A stretch of 64,000 nt of DNA from Haloarchaeobius litoreus (GTDB lineage: Archaea > Halobacteriota > Halobacteria > Halobacteriales > Natrialbaceae): positions 372,001 through 436,000 of the forward strand of contig NZ_JANHJR010000002.1 of the NCBI RefSeq assembly GCF_024495425.1. Direction: 5' to 3'. Below are positions 25,017 to 34,023 of this stretch, one piece after another. The position numbers and the translations under genes are program-made. Below the pieces are notes generated by a model that was not told where the DNA came from, did no database searches, and was given only the letters and a program-made list of their open reading frames with translations. How positions within the stretch are numbered: position 1 is the stretch's first letter; every line of letters begins with the position of its first letter.

Positions 25017-26642
25017 ATGACACGCATCGCTGGCCTCGCCGGCAACCGCGGCCGGAACCTCCTGCACATCGACGACCTCGAACCGGGCGGCGCAGCGCTC
25101 GCCGTCGTGCTCGCGACCGATGCGGACGCGCCGGTGCTCGACGCCGCAGCCGAGCGCGGGATTCCGACCGAAGTCGTGCCCCGGGACGGCGACTCCCGGC
25201 GCGACCACGAGCGACGGGTGCTCGACGCGCTCTCACCCTACGAGTTCGACCTCGTCTGCCTCGACGGCTACATGCGCATCCTCAGCGACACGTTCCTCGA
25301 CGAGGTCCCGACGACGCTGAACGTCCACCCGAGCCTCCTGCCCTCGTTCCCCGGCATGGACGCCTGGGGCGACGCGCTCGACGCGGGCGTCAAGACCGTC
25401 GGCTGCACCGTCCACGTCGTCACCGACGCGACCAACGCTGCCGGAAACGTCGTCGAGAGCGAGGTCGACGGCGGCCCCATCGTCACCCAGGAGCCCGTCC
25501 CCGTCTACGAGGGCGACGACCGTGAGAGCCTGAAGGAGCGCGTGCTCTACGAGGGCGAGTTCAAGGCCTACCCCCGCGCCGTGAAGTGGTTCGCCGAGGG
25601 TCGCGCCACGGTCGACCTCGAGTCGAACACGGTCGCCGTCGAGGCCGACGAGGGCGGCGCGCTGCCCGCCCGTCGGGTCGTCACCGAGGACCGCCACGCC
25701 GAGCTGCGCTACGGCGAGAACCCCCATCAGGACGCCGCGCTCTACGCCGACTACACCTGCGAGGAGCCCAGCGTCGTCCACGCCGACCAGCTGAACGAGG
25801 GCGCGAAGGCGCTGTCGTACAACAACTACAACGACGCCGACGGCGCGCTGAACCTCATCAAGGAGTTCGACGAGCCCGCCGCCGCCGTCATCAAGCACAC
25901 CAACCCCGCCGGCTGCGCCACCGCCGACACGCTCGCCGAGGCGTACTCCGACGCGCTCTCGACCGACGCGAAGTCGGCCTACGGCGGCATCGTCGCACTC
26001 AACCGCGAGTGCGACGCCGAGACCGCCGAGCTGGTCAACGACTCGTTCAAGGAGGTCGTCGTCGCGCCCGGCTACACCGACGACGCGCTCGCGACCCTCA
26101 CCGAGAAGAAGAACCTTCGCGTGCTCGACCTCGGCTGCGAGCCCGCCGCCCTGCGCGAGCGTTCCGAGCCGATGACCAGCAAGGACCTCGTCGGCGGCAC
26201 GCTCGTCCAGGAGCGCGACCTCGCGGCGGTCACCCGCCGCGACCTCGAGGTCGTCACCGAGCGCGAGCCCACCGACGAGGAGATCGAGACGATGCTGTTC
26301 GCGTGGAAGGTCCAGAAGCACGTGAAGTCCAACGGCATCGTGTTCGCGAAGGACACGGAGACGGTCGGCCTCGGCGTCGGTCAGGTCTCCCGAGTCGACG
26401 CGGTCGAGATCGCCGCGATGAAGGCCGAACGCGACGCCGAAGGCAAGTCCGCTGACGGTGCCGTGATGGGCTCGGACGCGTTCTTCCCGTTCCCGGACGC
26501 CGTCGAGAAGGCCGCCGAGGCCGGCATCGAGGCCGTCATCCAGCCCGGCGGCTCGAAGCGCGACGACCAGGTCATCGAGGCCTGCGACGAGCTCGGGATG
26601 ACGATGGTCATGACCGGCCAGCGGTGTTTCCGGCACGACTGA
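25017..26642 (+). CDS. purH: Fused PurN-like / PurH AICAR formyltransferase
   Basis: A 541-residue fusion. Residues 1-200 resemble GAR formyltransferase (PurN), with LNVHPSLLPSFPGMDAWGDALDAGVKTVGCTVHVV containing the N-x-H-x-S-L-L-P motif and a late aspartate region. Residues about 215-541 are the AICAR formyltransferase domain of PurH, with ELRYGENPHQDAALYAD, VIKHTNPAGCA and DAFFPFPDAVEKAAEAG. The usual N-terminal IMP cyclohydrolase domain of PurH is absent; archaea commonly use PurO for that step. ATG 25017 begins MTRIAGLAGNRG. It is divergent from purB, and both belong to the purine pathway. Confidence 0.85.
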   Translation: MTRIAGLAGNRGRNLLHIDDLEPGGAALAVVLATDADAPVLDAAAERGIPTEVVPRDGDSRRDHERRVLDALSPYEFDLVCLDGYMRILSDTFLDEVPTTLNVHPSLLPSFPGMDAWGDALDAGVKTVGCTVHVVTDATNAAGNVVESEVDGGPIVTQEPVPVYEGDDRESLKERVLYEGEFKAYPRAVKWFAEGRATVDLESNTVAVEADEGGALPARRVVTEDRHAELRYGENPHQDAALYADYTCEEPSVVHADQLNEGAKALSYNNYNDADGALNLIKEFDEPAAAVIKHTNPAGCATADTLAEAYSDALSTDAKSAYGGIVALNRECDAETAELVNDSFKEVVVAPGYTDDALATLTEKKNLRVLDLGCEPAALRERSEPMTSKDLVGGTLVQERDLAAVTRRDLEVVTEREPTDEEIETMLFAWKVQKHVKSNGIVFAKDTETVGLGVGQVSRVDAVEIAAMKAERDAEGKSADGAVMGSDAFFPFPDAVEKAAEAGIEAVIQPGGSKRDDQVIEACDELGMTMVMTGQRCFRHD

Positions 26643-26725
26643 GCGCTAGCGAGGGAATGCCGGAAACTCGTGACAGCTCTGCTGGCACGGTGCTACAAAC
26701 ACGACTGAGCGGTCCAATCCAGCCG

Positions 26726-27649
26726 TTAGTCCTTCCGTTCGACGGGCACAGTCTTCTCCGTCCCGCCGAACCCCCAGGAGGCCTCGAACGTCACCTCCTG
26801 GGCTTCCCAGAGCGAGACCAACACGCTCCGTGAGGCCCTTCGCTGCTCACCTGCCGGCACCGTCAGCTGGACGGGCCACCCGCCGTCTTCGATCCTGTCG
26901 TGGTCGACGATACAGGTGAGCGTCCATGGTCGGTCGCCGTCGTTCCTCACGAGGAACTCGACCTCGACCTCCGTCGAGTCGTCCGAGGCCGAGATGACCT
27001 CGGGGAACGACGTGGCCACCGAGATGTCTGGCGAGTCTCCCATCGCGGACCGAACCCGGTCGGGTAGCTGGTATCGGTACCGTCTGTCCGGGGCGACGAA
27101 CCAGAGCGCGGCAGTTCCGGGCACCTCGCCGACCGGCAGGGGAACGCCGAGGCGGGCCGTCCGGCCATCGGAATGGTCGCCGATATCCACATGTAGCTGC
27201 GAATAATCGAGGGAGATCGGGTTCCCATCGACGGTCACCTCGAACTGGGAGCCGGTGAGGATGTTCTCGTTGTCGTAATCGGACAGGTCCGCTTCGAGGA
27301 CGGCGTAGATCCGGTCGTCACCACCCCGAACGTATCCACTGATTCCCACGACGAAGAAGTTCGCCCGGGTTCCGATGAACTGACCGAGCGTGATTGTTCC
27401 CTGAGGGAGTTCCACGTCGTCCCCAGGGGCGACGACGACGGTCTCGGTCGGTTCAGCAGCTGTCGTCTCCGTCGGCTGTTCGGTCCCTCCGGTGGGCGTG
27501 GCGGGGTGCTCGGTCGCCGTCCGGGTGTCCCGGGTCGTCGTCCGCCCGGTGGTCGGCGGTGGGTTCGTCGTCGATACAGCGGGCTGGTCCCGCTCGGAAC
27601 AGCCGGCGAGGCCGACAACCAGACCGGCGAGGAGGGCGCGGCGGCGCAT
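26726..27649 (-). CDS. Predicted lipoprotein
   Basis: A 307-residue exported lipoprotein. The leader RRRALLAGLVVGLAGC ends in a lipobox with the modified cysteine at 17. A Thr/Pro-rich linker (about 24-75) extends it from the membrane. The rest is beta-rich with VTVDGNPISLDYSQ and VEVEFLVRNDGDRPWTLTC, suggesting immunoglobulin-like folds. No enzyme motif is visible. The ATG at 27647-27649 is directly before the leader. Confidence 0.7.
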   Translation of the reverse strand: MRRRALLAGLVVGLAGCSERDQPAVSTTNPPPTTGRTTTRDTRTATEHPATPTGGTEQPTETTAAEPTETVVVAPGDDVELPQGTITLGQFIGTRANFFVVGISGYVRGGDDRIYAVLEADLSDYDNENILTGSQFEVTVDGNPISLDYSQLHVDIGDHSDGRTARLGVPLPVGEVPGTAALWFVAPDRRYRYQLPDRVRSAMGDSPDISVATSFPEVISASDDSTEVEVEFLVRNDGDRPWTLTCIVDHDRIEDGGWPVQLTVPAGEQRRASRSVLVSLWEAQEVTFEASWGFGGTEKTVPVERKD

Positions 27650-27710
27650 ACCGGACACCTTATTTCCAACGGTAAGTGCTTTGCCCGTCGGGCGAGTCCG
27701 TGCAAATATC

Positions 27711-27941
27711 ATGCCGAACGGCAAACCGGGCGACAGCCCCTACACCGACATCGTGACCCACGGGAGAGACATCTACAGCCCCGAGGTCGACGACCTGATT
27801 CGAGAGCTCGACTCGATGGGCGCGGCCATCGACGTCCACGACGTGTTGAACGGGTACGAACTGGACCCAGACGAGGAGGCACTGGCGGCGATGGCGGCCG
27901 ACCTCCGCGAGCTGAAGCGGGAACGCGAGTCGGGCGACTGA
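27711..27941 (+). CDS. Small acidic hypothetical protein
   Basis: A 76-residue soluble protein, mostly helical, with YTDIVTHGRDIYSPEVDDLIRELDSMG and a charged ELKRERESGD end. Its acidic composition and GC-biased codon use support coding. It is divergent from the lipoprotein gene and 50 bp upstream of a SHOCT-type membrane protein. I do not recognise the family. Confidence 0.55.
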   Translation: MPNGKPGDSPYTDIVTHGRDIYSPEVDDLIRELDSMGAAIDVHDVLNGYELDPDEEALAAMAADLRELKRERESGD

Positions 27942-27991
27942 CCACGCCGGCACCGCCCAGTTGAAGTGTCACGACGGCATACCCCTCTCCA

Positions 27992-28654
27992 ATGGGACGC
28001 TTCGGGGACAGCAAGGTCAAGGCGCTCACCGTCGGCCTGGTGCTGGGCCTGTTCGCCCTCGTCGGGACGACCGTCTGGGGGCTCCTCCAGGGCCTGCTCG
28101 CGCTGCTCGCGCCCGGCAGCCAGCCGCTGCTGGCGGCGGTCGTCGGCGCGGTCGCGCCGTGGCTGCTCGCGAGCATCCTCCTCGTCCTCCTCTCGGGCGG
28201 GCTGTTGCTCTGGCTCGTCATCACGCTGGCGAGTCGCATCTCCCTCCCGTCGCCACGGCTGGAGAGCGAGCGCCTCTCCCGGCTCGCCGCGGGCGTCGAG
28301 TACTACGTGCCGGCGGCGCGGGCGGCGGACCTCTCGGGCTGGCTCGCGCCGCCGGAACCGACGGCCGAGGAGAAGCTGGCGCAGGTCAAGGAGGACTACG
28401 TCGAGGGGAAGATATCCGGAGAGACGTTCGAGCGCAAGGTCGAGCAGCTCCACCGCGAGGAGGAGGCGTTGGACCGTTCCAGCATGCCCTCGCGGCTGGA
28501 CAAGCTGCTCGACGACGCGGACAGACGGGCGGGGGACACCGACGAGGAACCGCCTGCGGACGACTTCTCCCGCACCGCCGTCGTCGACGCGATGGACGTG
28601 ACCGTCGTCGACGAGCTCGGCGACGACGACGAGCCGGCGACCGAGCAGGCCTGA
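27992..28654 (+). CDS. Membrane protein with SHOCT-like domain
   Basis: A 220-residue protein with two strong membrane helices (about 9-36 and 45-77). A cytoplasmic tail carries a short SHOCT-like helix, EEKLAQVKEDYVEGKISGETFERKVEQL, split by its turn at about 118-145, and ends in an acidic region. SHOCT modules mediate oligomerisation. It converges with cbiZ, the two stop codons being adjacent. Function unknown. Confidence 0.65.
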   Translation: MGRFGDSKVKALTVGLVLGLFALVGTTVWGLLQGLLALLAPGSQPLLAAVVGAVAPWLLASILLVLLSGGLLLWLVITLASRISLPSPRLESERLSRLAAGVEYYVPAARAADLSGWLAPPEPTAEEKLAQVKEDYVEGKISGETFERKVEQLHREEEALDRSSMPSRLDKLLDDADRRAGDTDEEPPADDFSRTAVVDAMDVTVVDELGDDDEPATEQA

Positions 28655-29362
28655 CTACAGTTCGAAGGTGTCCGCGCGGGCGTCGGTGCTGACGCCGTAG
28701 CGCGCGTCGTCGACACCCGTCGGCGGCTCGTCGTCGCCGTATCTCGCGGCCAACGCCGCCGAGACTGACTCTCGAACGCACGCACGAGCGGCGGCACCGA
28801 CGCGCGTCGCGCTCCCCGAGAAGGTCGCGGGCTCGCCGTCGGGGTCGCTGGCGACGACGACCGCGTCGCTCGTGGTGCCCGGGACGCCGACCGCGTCGAG
28901 CAGCGTCGCGGCCTTCGCCTCGGCGGCGACCGCGACGAGGTTCGCGAGCGCGCCGTCGGCCAGCGCGTGGGTCGTCCCGACGACGACGTTGACCGTGCCG
29001 GGGACGAGTTCGCCGTCGGGCAGTTCGCCGCCGGGCGGGTCCATCGGCAGCTCGGCAGGGTTCGAGACGCCGGCCGTGGCGCAGGCGACGACGGGTCCGA
29101 GTCGCGCGCCCCTGGCGTTCCGGGCCGCGACGCCGGTCAGGAGGACTGGCGCACCGTCGTCGACCTCGTCGGTGTCGAAGTCCGCATCCTCGACCTGCTC
29201 GGCGACGAACGCTTCCACGTCGTCGCAGTGCCAGTCCTCTGGGACGGTGACGCTGTAGGCCGCGTCGGCGACCCGGCGGCCGCCCCGCCACCCCGTCGAG
29301 AGCCACTCCGTCTCGGGCGCGCCGAGGCGGACCACGCCGTCACGCGTCGTCGGGGCGAACAT
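28655..29362 (-). CDS. cbiZ: Adenosylcobinamide amidohydrolase CbiZ
   Basis: A 235-residue salvage enzyme that removes the aminopropanol tail from adenosylcobinamide to give adenosylcobyric acid, letting archaea use scavenged corrinoids. Family features are LLTGVAARNARGARLGPVVACATAG, VNVVVGTTHALADGAL and a late AVVVASDPDGEP. It is the last gene of the cobalamin operon. The ATG at 29360-29362 lies inside the end of the upstream gene (23-nt overlap), which supports cotranslation. Confidence 0.85.
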   Translation of the reverse strand: MFAPTTRDGVVRLGAPETEWLSTGWRGGRRVADAAYSVTVPEDWHCDDVEAFVAEQVEDADFDTDEVDDGAPVLLTGVAARNARGARLGPVVACATAGVSNPAELPMDPPGGELPDGELVPGTVNVVVGTTHALADGALANLVAVAAEAKAATLLDAVGVPGTTSDAVVVASDPDGEPATFSGSATRVGAAARACVRESVSAALAARYGDDEPPTGVDDARYGVSTDARADTFEL

Positions 29363-30362
29363 CCAACACCTCCAGCGTGCGGTCGGTCGTGTCGTCGTTC
29401 TTGACGGCGACTCTGACGTGCGAGTCAAGTCCGCGGAACGTCCGGGCATCGCGGAGGACGACGCCCTGCTCGCGGGCGTCGGCCAGCAGCGCGTCGACGT
29501 CCCGGTCGCCGCAGTCGAGCAACAGGTACGGTGCTGCGGAGGGGTGGACCTCGAACGACGGTTCGAGGCCGTCGCGGAGTCGGCGACGTTCCCGGCGGAC
29601 CGTCTCGCGGGTCTCGCGGACGAACCCGTGCTGGCGCAGACAGTGCGCGCCGACGGCCGCCGCGGGCGCGCCGAGGTTCCACGCGCGGCGGGCCGTCGCG
29701 AGGTCCTCCCGTGCCGCACCGGTCGCGACGGCGTAGCCCGCACGGAGACCCGGCAGCCCGTAGAGCTTCGTCAGCGAGCGCGCGACGACGACGGCGTCGT
29801 GGCCGGCGAGCGACGCCTGCCCGGTGTATCCGAGGAACGCCTCGTCGGCGAGCAGGCGCGTGCCGGCGTCGGCACAGCGGTCCGCGAGGGCGACGAGCGC
29901 GGAACGGTCGGGGAGCGCGCCGGTCGGGTTGTTCGGCGTGCAGACGACCACGGCCGCGAAGTCACCGGGGTCCACGTCCAGCACCGCTTCGGGTCGGAGG
30001 AACACCGGCTCGCCGTCCTGGAGGCGCACCTCGCGGGCGTACTCGCCGAAGCTCGGGGCCGGTACCGCGACACGGTCGCCCGGGTCGACGGCGGTCGCGA
30101 GCGCGAGCCGGATGGCCGCGAGCCCGCCCGGCGTCGGCACGACCTGGTCGGGGTCGACGCCGACGACCGTCGCCGCGGCCTCGCGGAACTCGGCATAGTC
30201 GTCGTCCGGGTAGCGCCGGGACTCGGCGAGTGTGGCGTCGTAGACGGCCGTCGTGCCGGGCGGCGACCGTGGGTTCGTGTTCGCGCTGAGGTCCAGGACG
30301 TCCCGGTCGGTCGTCCCGCCGTGGGGCACGCGCTCGGCGTCCCGCACCGACTCACGGTCCAC
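29340..30362 (-). CDS. cobD: Threonine-phosphate decarboxylase / aminotransferase-like CobD
   Basis: A 340-residue PLP enzyme of the class I aminotransferase fold. The PLP lysine lies in SLTKLYGLPGLRAGY, CTPNNPTGA binds substrate, and DLSANTNPRSPP is near the N-terminus. The fold is shared with histidinol-phosphate aminotransferase (HisC). The place between cobY and cbiZ makes L-threonine-O-3-phosphate decarboxylase the better call; it would make the aminopropanol phosphate linker of cobalamin. The start codon is at 30362, 17 bp after cobY. Confidence 0.8.
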   Translation of the reverse strand: MDRESVRDAERVPHGGTTDRDVLDLSANTNPRSPPGTTAVYDATLAESRRYPDDDYAEFREAAATVVGVDPDQVVPTPGGLAAIRLALATAVDPGDRVAVPAPSFGEYAREVRLQDGEPVFLRPEAVLDVDPGDFAAVVVCTPNNPTGALPDRSALVALADRCADAGTRLLADEAFLGYTGQASLAGHDAVVVARSLTKLYGLPGLRAGYAVATGAAREDLATARRAWNLGAPAAAVGAHCLRQHGFVRETRETVRRERRRLRDGLEPSFEVHPSAAPYLLLDCGDRDVDALLADAREQGVVLRDARTFRGLDSHVRVAVKNDDTTDRTLEVLDVRPDDA

Positions 30363-30379
30363 GTCGGCTCACCTCCGAG

Positions 30380-30991
30380 TCACGGACCACGGGTGTCCAC
30401 CTCCCCGGCGAGCGCCTCGGCGACGGCGGCGTCGCCGGGTCTGTTCACGTTCACGGCGAGTCTGGCGTCGTAGCTCACGAGCGTCTCGCTCTCGGTTTCG
30501 GGGCCGACCACGTTGAGTCCCGTGGGTGCGAACCCGTCCATCTCGGTGTCGACGCTCGCGCCCAGTTGCGCCTTCAGCGCGGCCGGGACCACGACGGTGA
30601 GGCTGTGTGTGGTCCCCTCACCGCCGGCTCCGGCCGGGTCCGACGTGGCCACCTCGACTGCACGGTCCACCGGCCCCGCGGCCAGCAGCGGGAGGTCGGC
30701 GGCGGCGGTCAGCACGGGTTCGCCACTGGCCGCCTCGATGGCCGCACCGAGGTCAGCGACGTAGCCCTCACCCGGCGTCTCGACGGTCGTCACGTCGGGC
30801 CGGTTCGCGAGGTGGGTCCGGGTTTCGGGCGCGTTCGGGGAAACAGCGGCGTACACGTCGTCGACGCGGCTGGCCGCGAGCGCACCGCAGACACGGTCGA
30901 CCATCGGGACGCCGCCGACCCGGAACAGGGGCTTCTCGACGTCGCCCTCGAACCGGGTTCCCTCGCCGCCGCACATCACGAGAGCGTCCAC
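30380..30991 (-). CDS. cobY: Adenosylcobinamide-phosphate guanylyltransferase CobY
   Basis: A 203-residue archaeal replacement for the bacterial CobU transferase, which activates adenosylcobinamide phosphate with GTP. The N-terminal ALVMCGGEGTRF followed by EKPLFRVGGVPMVDRV is the nucleotidyltransferase loop. Aspartates in AADLPLL bind metal. The GTG at 30989-30991 is chosen because it retains the first beta strand before the glycine loop; the later ATG at 30976 would cut it off. It overlaps cobS by 16 nt. Confidence 0.85.
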   Translation of the reverse strand: MDALVMCGGEGTRFEGDVEKPLFRVGGVPMVDRVCGALAASRVDDVYAAVSPNAPETRTHLANRPDVTTVETPGEGYVADLGAAIEAASGEPVLTAAADLPLLAAGPVDRAVEVATSDPAGAGGEGTTHSLTVVVPAALKAQLGASVDTEMDGFAPTGLNVVGPETESETLVSYDARLAVNVNRPGDAAVAEALAGEVDTRGP

Positions 30992-31761
30992 GCGATCACC
31001 CCCACGTGCAGCCCGGCGACGCGGGCGAGTTCGTTGGTCGCACCGAACACGTCGCCGGAGACGCCGCCGAGCCGTCGGCGCGCCCAGCGGGCCGCGACGG
31101 CGGCGACCAGCAGCGCGGCGACGACGGGGAGGGTGGCGACGAGGAGTCCGGGAACGTCGCCACCGGCCCACCAGCCGACGCCAGCGACCGGCAACGCGAG
31201 CGCAACGGTGGCGAGGACACCGACCACGCCCGACCCGTCGGCGAGCGCACTTCCGAGGCCGTCGTGGGGCGGGTCCGCGACCGCGGCGAGCGTCGCCATC
31301 GCCGCCTTCGCGCCGACCTCGCTGGCGACGACGACGGCGACCGCTTCCCCGACACCGAGCCCGGCGACCGCGACGGCGGCCAGTGCGAGGCCGACGACGA
31401 CGAGCGCGACCGCCGCAACCGCGCCGACGCCGGTCGTGGTGTCCTTCAGCACCTCGCGGCGGCGCTCGGGGTCGCCGTGGACGACGGCCGCGTCGCCGCA
31501 GTCCGCGACGCCGTCGAGGTGGGTGATGCCGGTGAGTCCGTAGGTCAGCAGGAGGTACCCGAAGGCGACGACGGTGGTGGGGACGCCGACGGGGACGCTT
31601 CCGGCCGCGACGAACGGCAGTGCGAGGCACGCGCCGACGAGGTAGCCGACCGGGACGGCCGCGACCGGCGATGCAGTGAAGGCGGTCCACGCCTGCTCGT
31701 CGTGACCGACCGGAATCCGGGTGAGGAAGCCCACTGCGCCCCGGAGCGCGCTCAGAGCCAC
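30976..31761 (-). CDS. cobS: Adenosylcobinamide-GDP ribazoletransferase CobS
   Basis: A 261-residue polytopic membrane enzyme that joins alpha-ribazole phosphate to adenosylcobinamide-GDP, closing the lower loop of cobalamin. The family motif THLDGVADCGDA is present, with the following HGDPERRREVLKDTTTGVGA. About six membrane helices follow. The GTG at 31759-31761 is preferred; the very long frame reaching 32565 is antisense-like read-through of cbiB. It overlaps cbiB by 10 nt and cobY by 16 nt. Confidence 0.88.
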   Translation of the reverse strand: MALSALRGAVGFLTRIPVGHDEQAWTAFTASPVAAVPVGYLVGACLALPFVAAGSVPVGVPTTVVAFGYLLLTYGLTGITHLDGVADCGDAAVVHGDPERRREVLKDTTTGVGAVAAVALVVVGLALAAVAVAGLGVGEAVAVVVASEVGAKAAMATLAAVADPPHDGLGSALADGSGVVGVLATVALALPVAGVGWWAGGDVPGLLVATLPVVAALLVAAVAARWARRRLGGVSGDVFGATNELARVAGLHVGVIAWTLS

Positions 31762-32648
31762 GCGACCACCCCCGCGAGGATCGTCGCGACGACGCCGGAC
31801 GAGGCGACCTGTAAGACACCGCGCTGGGCCTTCCGCGGGGAGGGGAGCGACGCACCGGCGTTGAGCACGTACACGCCCGGTTTCTCGAGTCGCACCTCCA
31901 GCGCGGCCGCGAGGGTCCCCATCGGCCACCCCGAGTTCGGCGACGGGACCTCGCGGAGCCACTGTCGGGCACGCAGGAGCGCGCGCGGCCGGCCCGCGAC
32001 CTGTGCGAGCAGCAGCGCCGAGAGTCGCGCCGGGAGCCACATCACGAGGTCGTCGAGGCGCGCGCTCGGCCCGCCGACGGGCTTCGATCGATAGCCCAGC
32101 ATCGAGTCCAGCGTGTTCACCGCCTTGACCCAGGCCGCTCCCGCCGCCGCCAGCGTGAGGGAGACTGGGGCGAGGACGGCGAACGCTGCCAGCGGTGCGA
32201 CGAAGCCGTCGGCGAGGTTCTCGGCGGCGCTCTCGACCGCGGCGCTCCGGAGCAGGCCGGGCGAGAGCTCGCTGGCGTCGCGGCCCGCGAGCGAGCGCAG
32301 CGACTCCCGTGCCCCCGCGACGTCCTCGGTGGAGAGCTGAACGATACGGAGTGCCTCGGCGACGAGCATCCGGAGGCTCGTCGTGACCGTCAGCGCGAGC
32401 CCGGCGACGACCGCGCCCGCCCAGGGGTCGACCCACATCGACAGCCAGACGACACCGGCGATGACGCCCGCGGCGAGTAGCGGGAGCGCGAGCGCGGCGA
32501 GCACGCCGACGAGCCGGGGATGGGTCCACTCCCGGTCGACGGCGGCGACGAGCCGCCCGAACCACGCGACCGGGTGGAACCGGTTCGGGGGCTCGCCGAC
32601 CACGACGTCGAGGACGACCGCGATGACGACCGCCGCGGTCGCGGTCAT
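31752..32648 (-). CDS. cbiB: Adenosylcobinamide-phosphate synthase CbiB
   Basis: A 298-residue integral membrane protein that condenses adenosylcobyric acid with aminopropanol phosphate. VVLDVVVGEPPNRFHPVAWFG (residues about 10-30) is diagnostic, as are ESAAENLADGFVAPL and VKAVNTLDSMLGYR. PNSGWPMGTLAAALEV is the conserved C-terminal loop. The ATG at 32646-32648 gives the standard length. It is preceded by a HAD hydrolase gene at a 46-bp distance and overlaps cobS. Confidence 0.88.
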   Translation of the reverse strand: MTATAAVVIAVVLDVVVGEPPNRFHPVAWFGRLVAAVDREWTHPRLVGVLAALALPLLAAGVIAGVVWLSMWVDPWAGAVVAGLALTVTTSLRMLVAEALRIVQLSTEDVAGARESLRSLAGRDASELSPGLLRSAAVESAAENLADGFVAPLAAFAVLAPVSLTLAAAGAAWVKAVNTLDSMLGYRSKPVGGPSARLDDLVMWLPARLSALLLAQVAGRPRALLRARQWLREVPSPNSGWPMGTLAAALEVRLEKPGVYVLNAGASLPSPRKAQRGVLQVASSGVVATILAGVVAWL

Positions 32649-32694
32649 CGGCACGACGACCACCTCGGCGGCGTACCCCGACGTTCCGACGCCG

Positions 32695-33324
32695 TCATCC
32701 GTCCCACCCCAGCTCGTCGGCGAGGTCGGAGAGAGGCACGTCGGCAACGTCGACGAAGCGTCCGCCCAGTGCCTCGATACCCCCGTCGGTCCTGGGGTCG
32801 TCGCCGACGTGGACGAGATCTCCGGGGACGGCGTCGAGCCGGTCGGCCGTCGTCTCGAACATCTCGCAGGCGGGCTTGCGCCACCCGCAGCCGACGCTGC
32901 TCACGACGGCGTCGAAGTCGCCTCTGGAGAGTTCGGAGCGGATGAGCGTGCGGCCCACGAGCTCCGGCACCGAACAGTTCGAGCACAGTGCGACCGGACC
33001 CACCTCGCGTGCGGCCGCGACCGCGTCGACGGCACCCGGACGTGTCCGAATCTCGGGGTCGAACGCGGCGACGACCGCCCGGCGGGCCGCGTTCCCCGGT
33101 GCGTCGACGCCACGGCTCGCGAGCGCTGCGGAGACGTGCGCCGGGAGCGGGACCTCCGCCCCCTCGGGCGCATCGATGTGTCTCTCGCGGTAGGCCGCCG
33201 CCCAGTCGTCCGGGACCGCCACGTCGCGGGCCGACAGCTCGGCCCCGACACGCGCCGCCGGGTCGTCGCCCCCGGCATCGACGCGCTCGACCAGCGTCCC
33301 GAACAGGTCGAACGAGACTGCCAC
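32695..33324 (-). CDS. HAD-family hydrolase in the cobalamin operon
   Basis: A 209-residue haloacid dehalogenase-like phosphatase. Motif I is FDLFGTL (5-11), motif II lies in VALCSNCS, motif III in GWRKPACEMF and motif IV in VHVGDDPRTDGG. The nucleophile is normally DxD; here DLF replaces the second Asp, as in the dehalogenase/GPH branch. Leading the cobalamin operon, it could dephosphorylate an intermediate such as alpha-ribazole phosphate or adenosylcobalamin phosphate, for which no other gene is present. That is inference from position only. The start is GTG at 33322-33324. Confidence 0.75.
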   Translation of the reverse strand: MAVSFDLFGTLVERVDAGGDDPAARVGAELSARDVAVPDDWAAAYRERHIDAPEGAEVPLPAHVSAALASRGVDAPGNAARRAVVAAFDPEIRTRPGAVDAVAAAREVGPVALCSNCSVPELVGRTLIRSELSRGDFDAVVSSVGCGWRKPACEMFETTADRLDAVPGDLVHVGDDPRTDGGIEALGGRFVDVADVPLSDLADELGWDG

Positions 33325-33390
33325 TACCGTGAGACTAGCGCAATTCTACTTGAACGACGCGGTCCCGGCGGGCCGGACGACACCGTCGTC

Positions 33391-33813
33391 CTACAGCCCG
33401 ATGTGCGAGGTCGAACTCGGCATGTCGTCGTCATCGTCGTCTCCGTCGTCGTCCGCCCCGCCCTCGTGGCTGAACTCGTAGGTCGCGTCGTCGAGGTACA
33501 CCGTCCCGTCCTCGACGGTGACGTCGACGGAGACGAGCGTCGTCTCCGCCGCCTCGCCGTTGTCGCAGTAGCCCGAGCAGCTGTCGAACATCGAGCCGTG
33601 CTTCGGACAGATGATCCGGCCGTCCCGCATCGCCGCACCGAACCCCCTGTCGAGCTGCTGTGCCTCGTGTGTACATCGGTTCACCCACGCCTCCACTCCC
33701 TCCTCGCAGGGGACGAGGATGACCTCCTCGGGCTCGCCGTAGGGGTCCCGCGCGGTGAACAGCCACGACCGCTCGTCGTGGACCGTCTCGACGTCCGTGA
33801 GCTCCGTCGTCAT
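33391..33813 (-). CDS. Rieske [2Fe-2S] domain protein
   Basis: A 140-residue small ferredoxin-like protein. Cluster ligands are C47 and H49 in CTHEAQ, and C69 and H72 in CPKHGSMFD, with the normal spacing. It ends in an aspartate-rich tail. It resembles stand-alone Rieske subunits that pass electrons to oxygenases or nitrite reductase, but no partner gene is adjacent. The ATG at 33811-33813 (MTTELTDVETV) is preferred over an in-frame GTG seven codons upstream. A single-gene unit. Confidence 0.82.
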   Translation of the reverse strand: MTTELTDVETVHDERSWLFTARDPYGEPEEVILVPCEEGVEAWVNRCTHEAQQLDRGFGAAMRDGRIICPKHGSMFDSCSGYCDNGEAAETTLVSVDVTVEDGTVYLDDATYEFSHEGGADDDGDDDDDDMPSSTSHIGL

Positions 33814-34023
33814 ACCCGTGTCGTGGACGGCCACCCGCCTAACTTCTGTGGGTTGTCAGACACCCGCCGTTGCCCTCGCGGTCCCTCCGAGAAGGCACGG
33901 CAGCGCCCCTCGGTATCGACGTCGGACGGAGCGTGCCCACACGCTCGCGTTCCACCTCGCCGTCGCGGTCGCGCGTCTCGTCTGACTGCCTGTGCGGGGT
34001 CGGAGCAGTGGCCTCGAACGTCG

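Noticed and set aside
30976-32565. A 529-codon frame that would fuse a long extension to CobS
   Set aside because: The extension lies in another frame of cbiB and has no recognisable domain. CobS begins at the GTG at 31761 with normal length.
28655-33400. A cobalamin riboswitch before the cobalamin operon
   Set aside because: No conserved B12-box or matching fold is visible upstream of 33324, and this riboswitch class is essentially bacterial.
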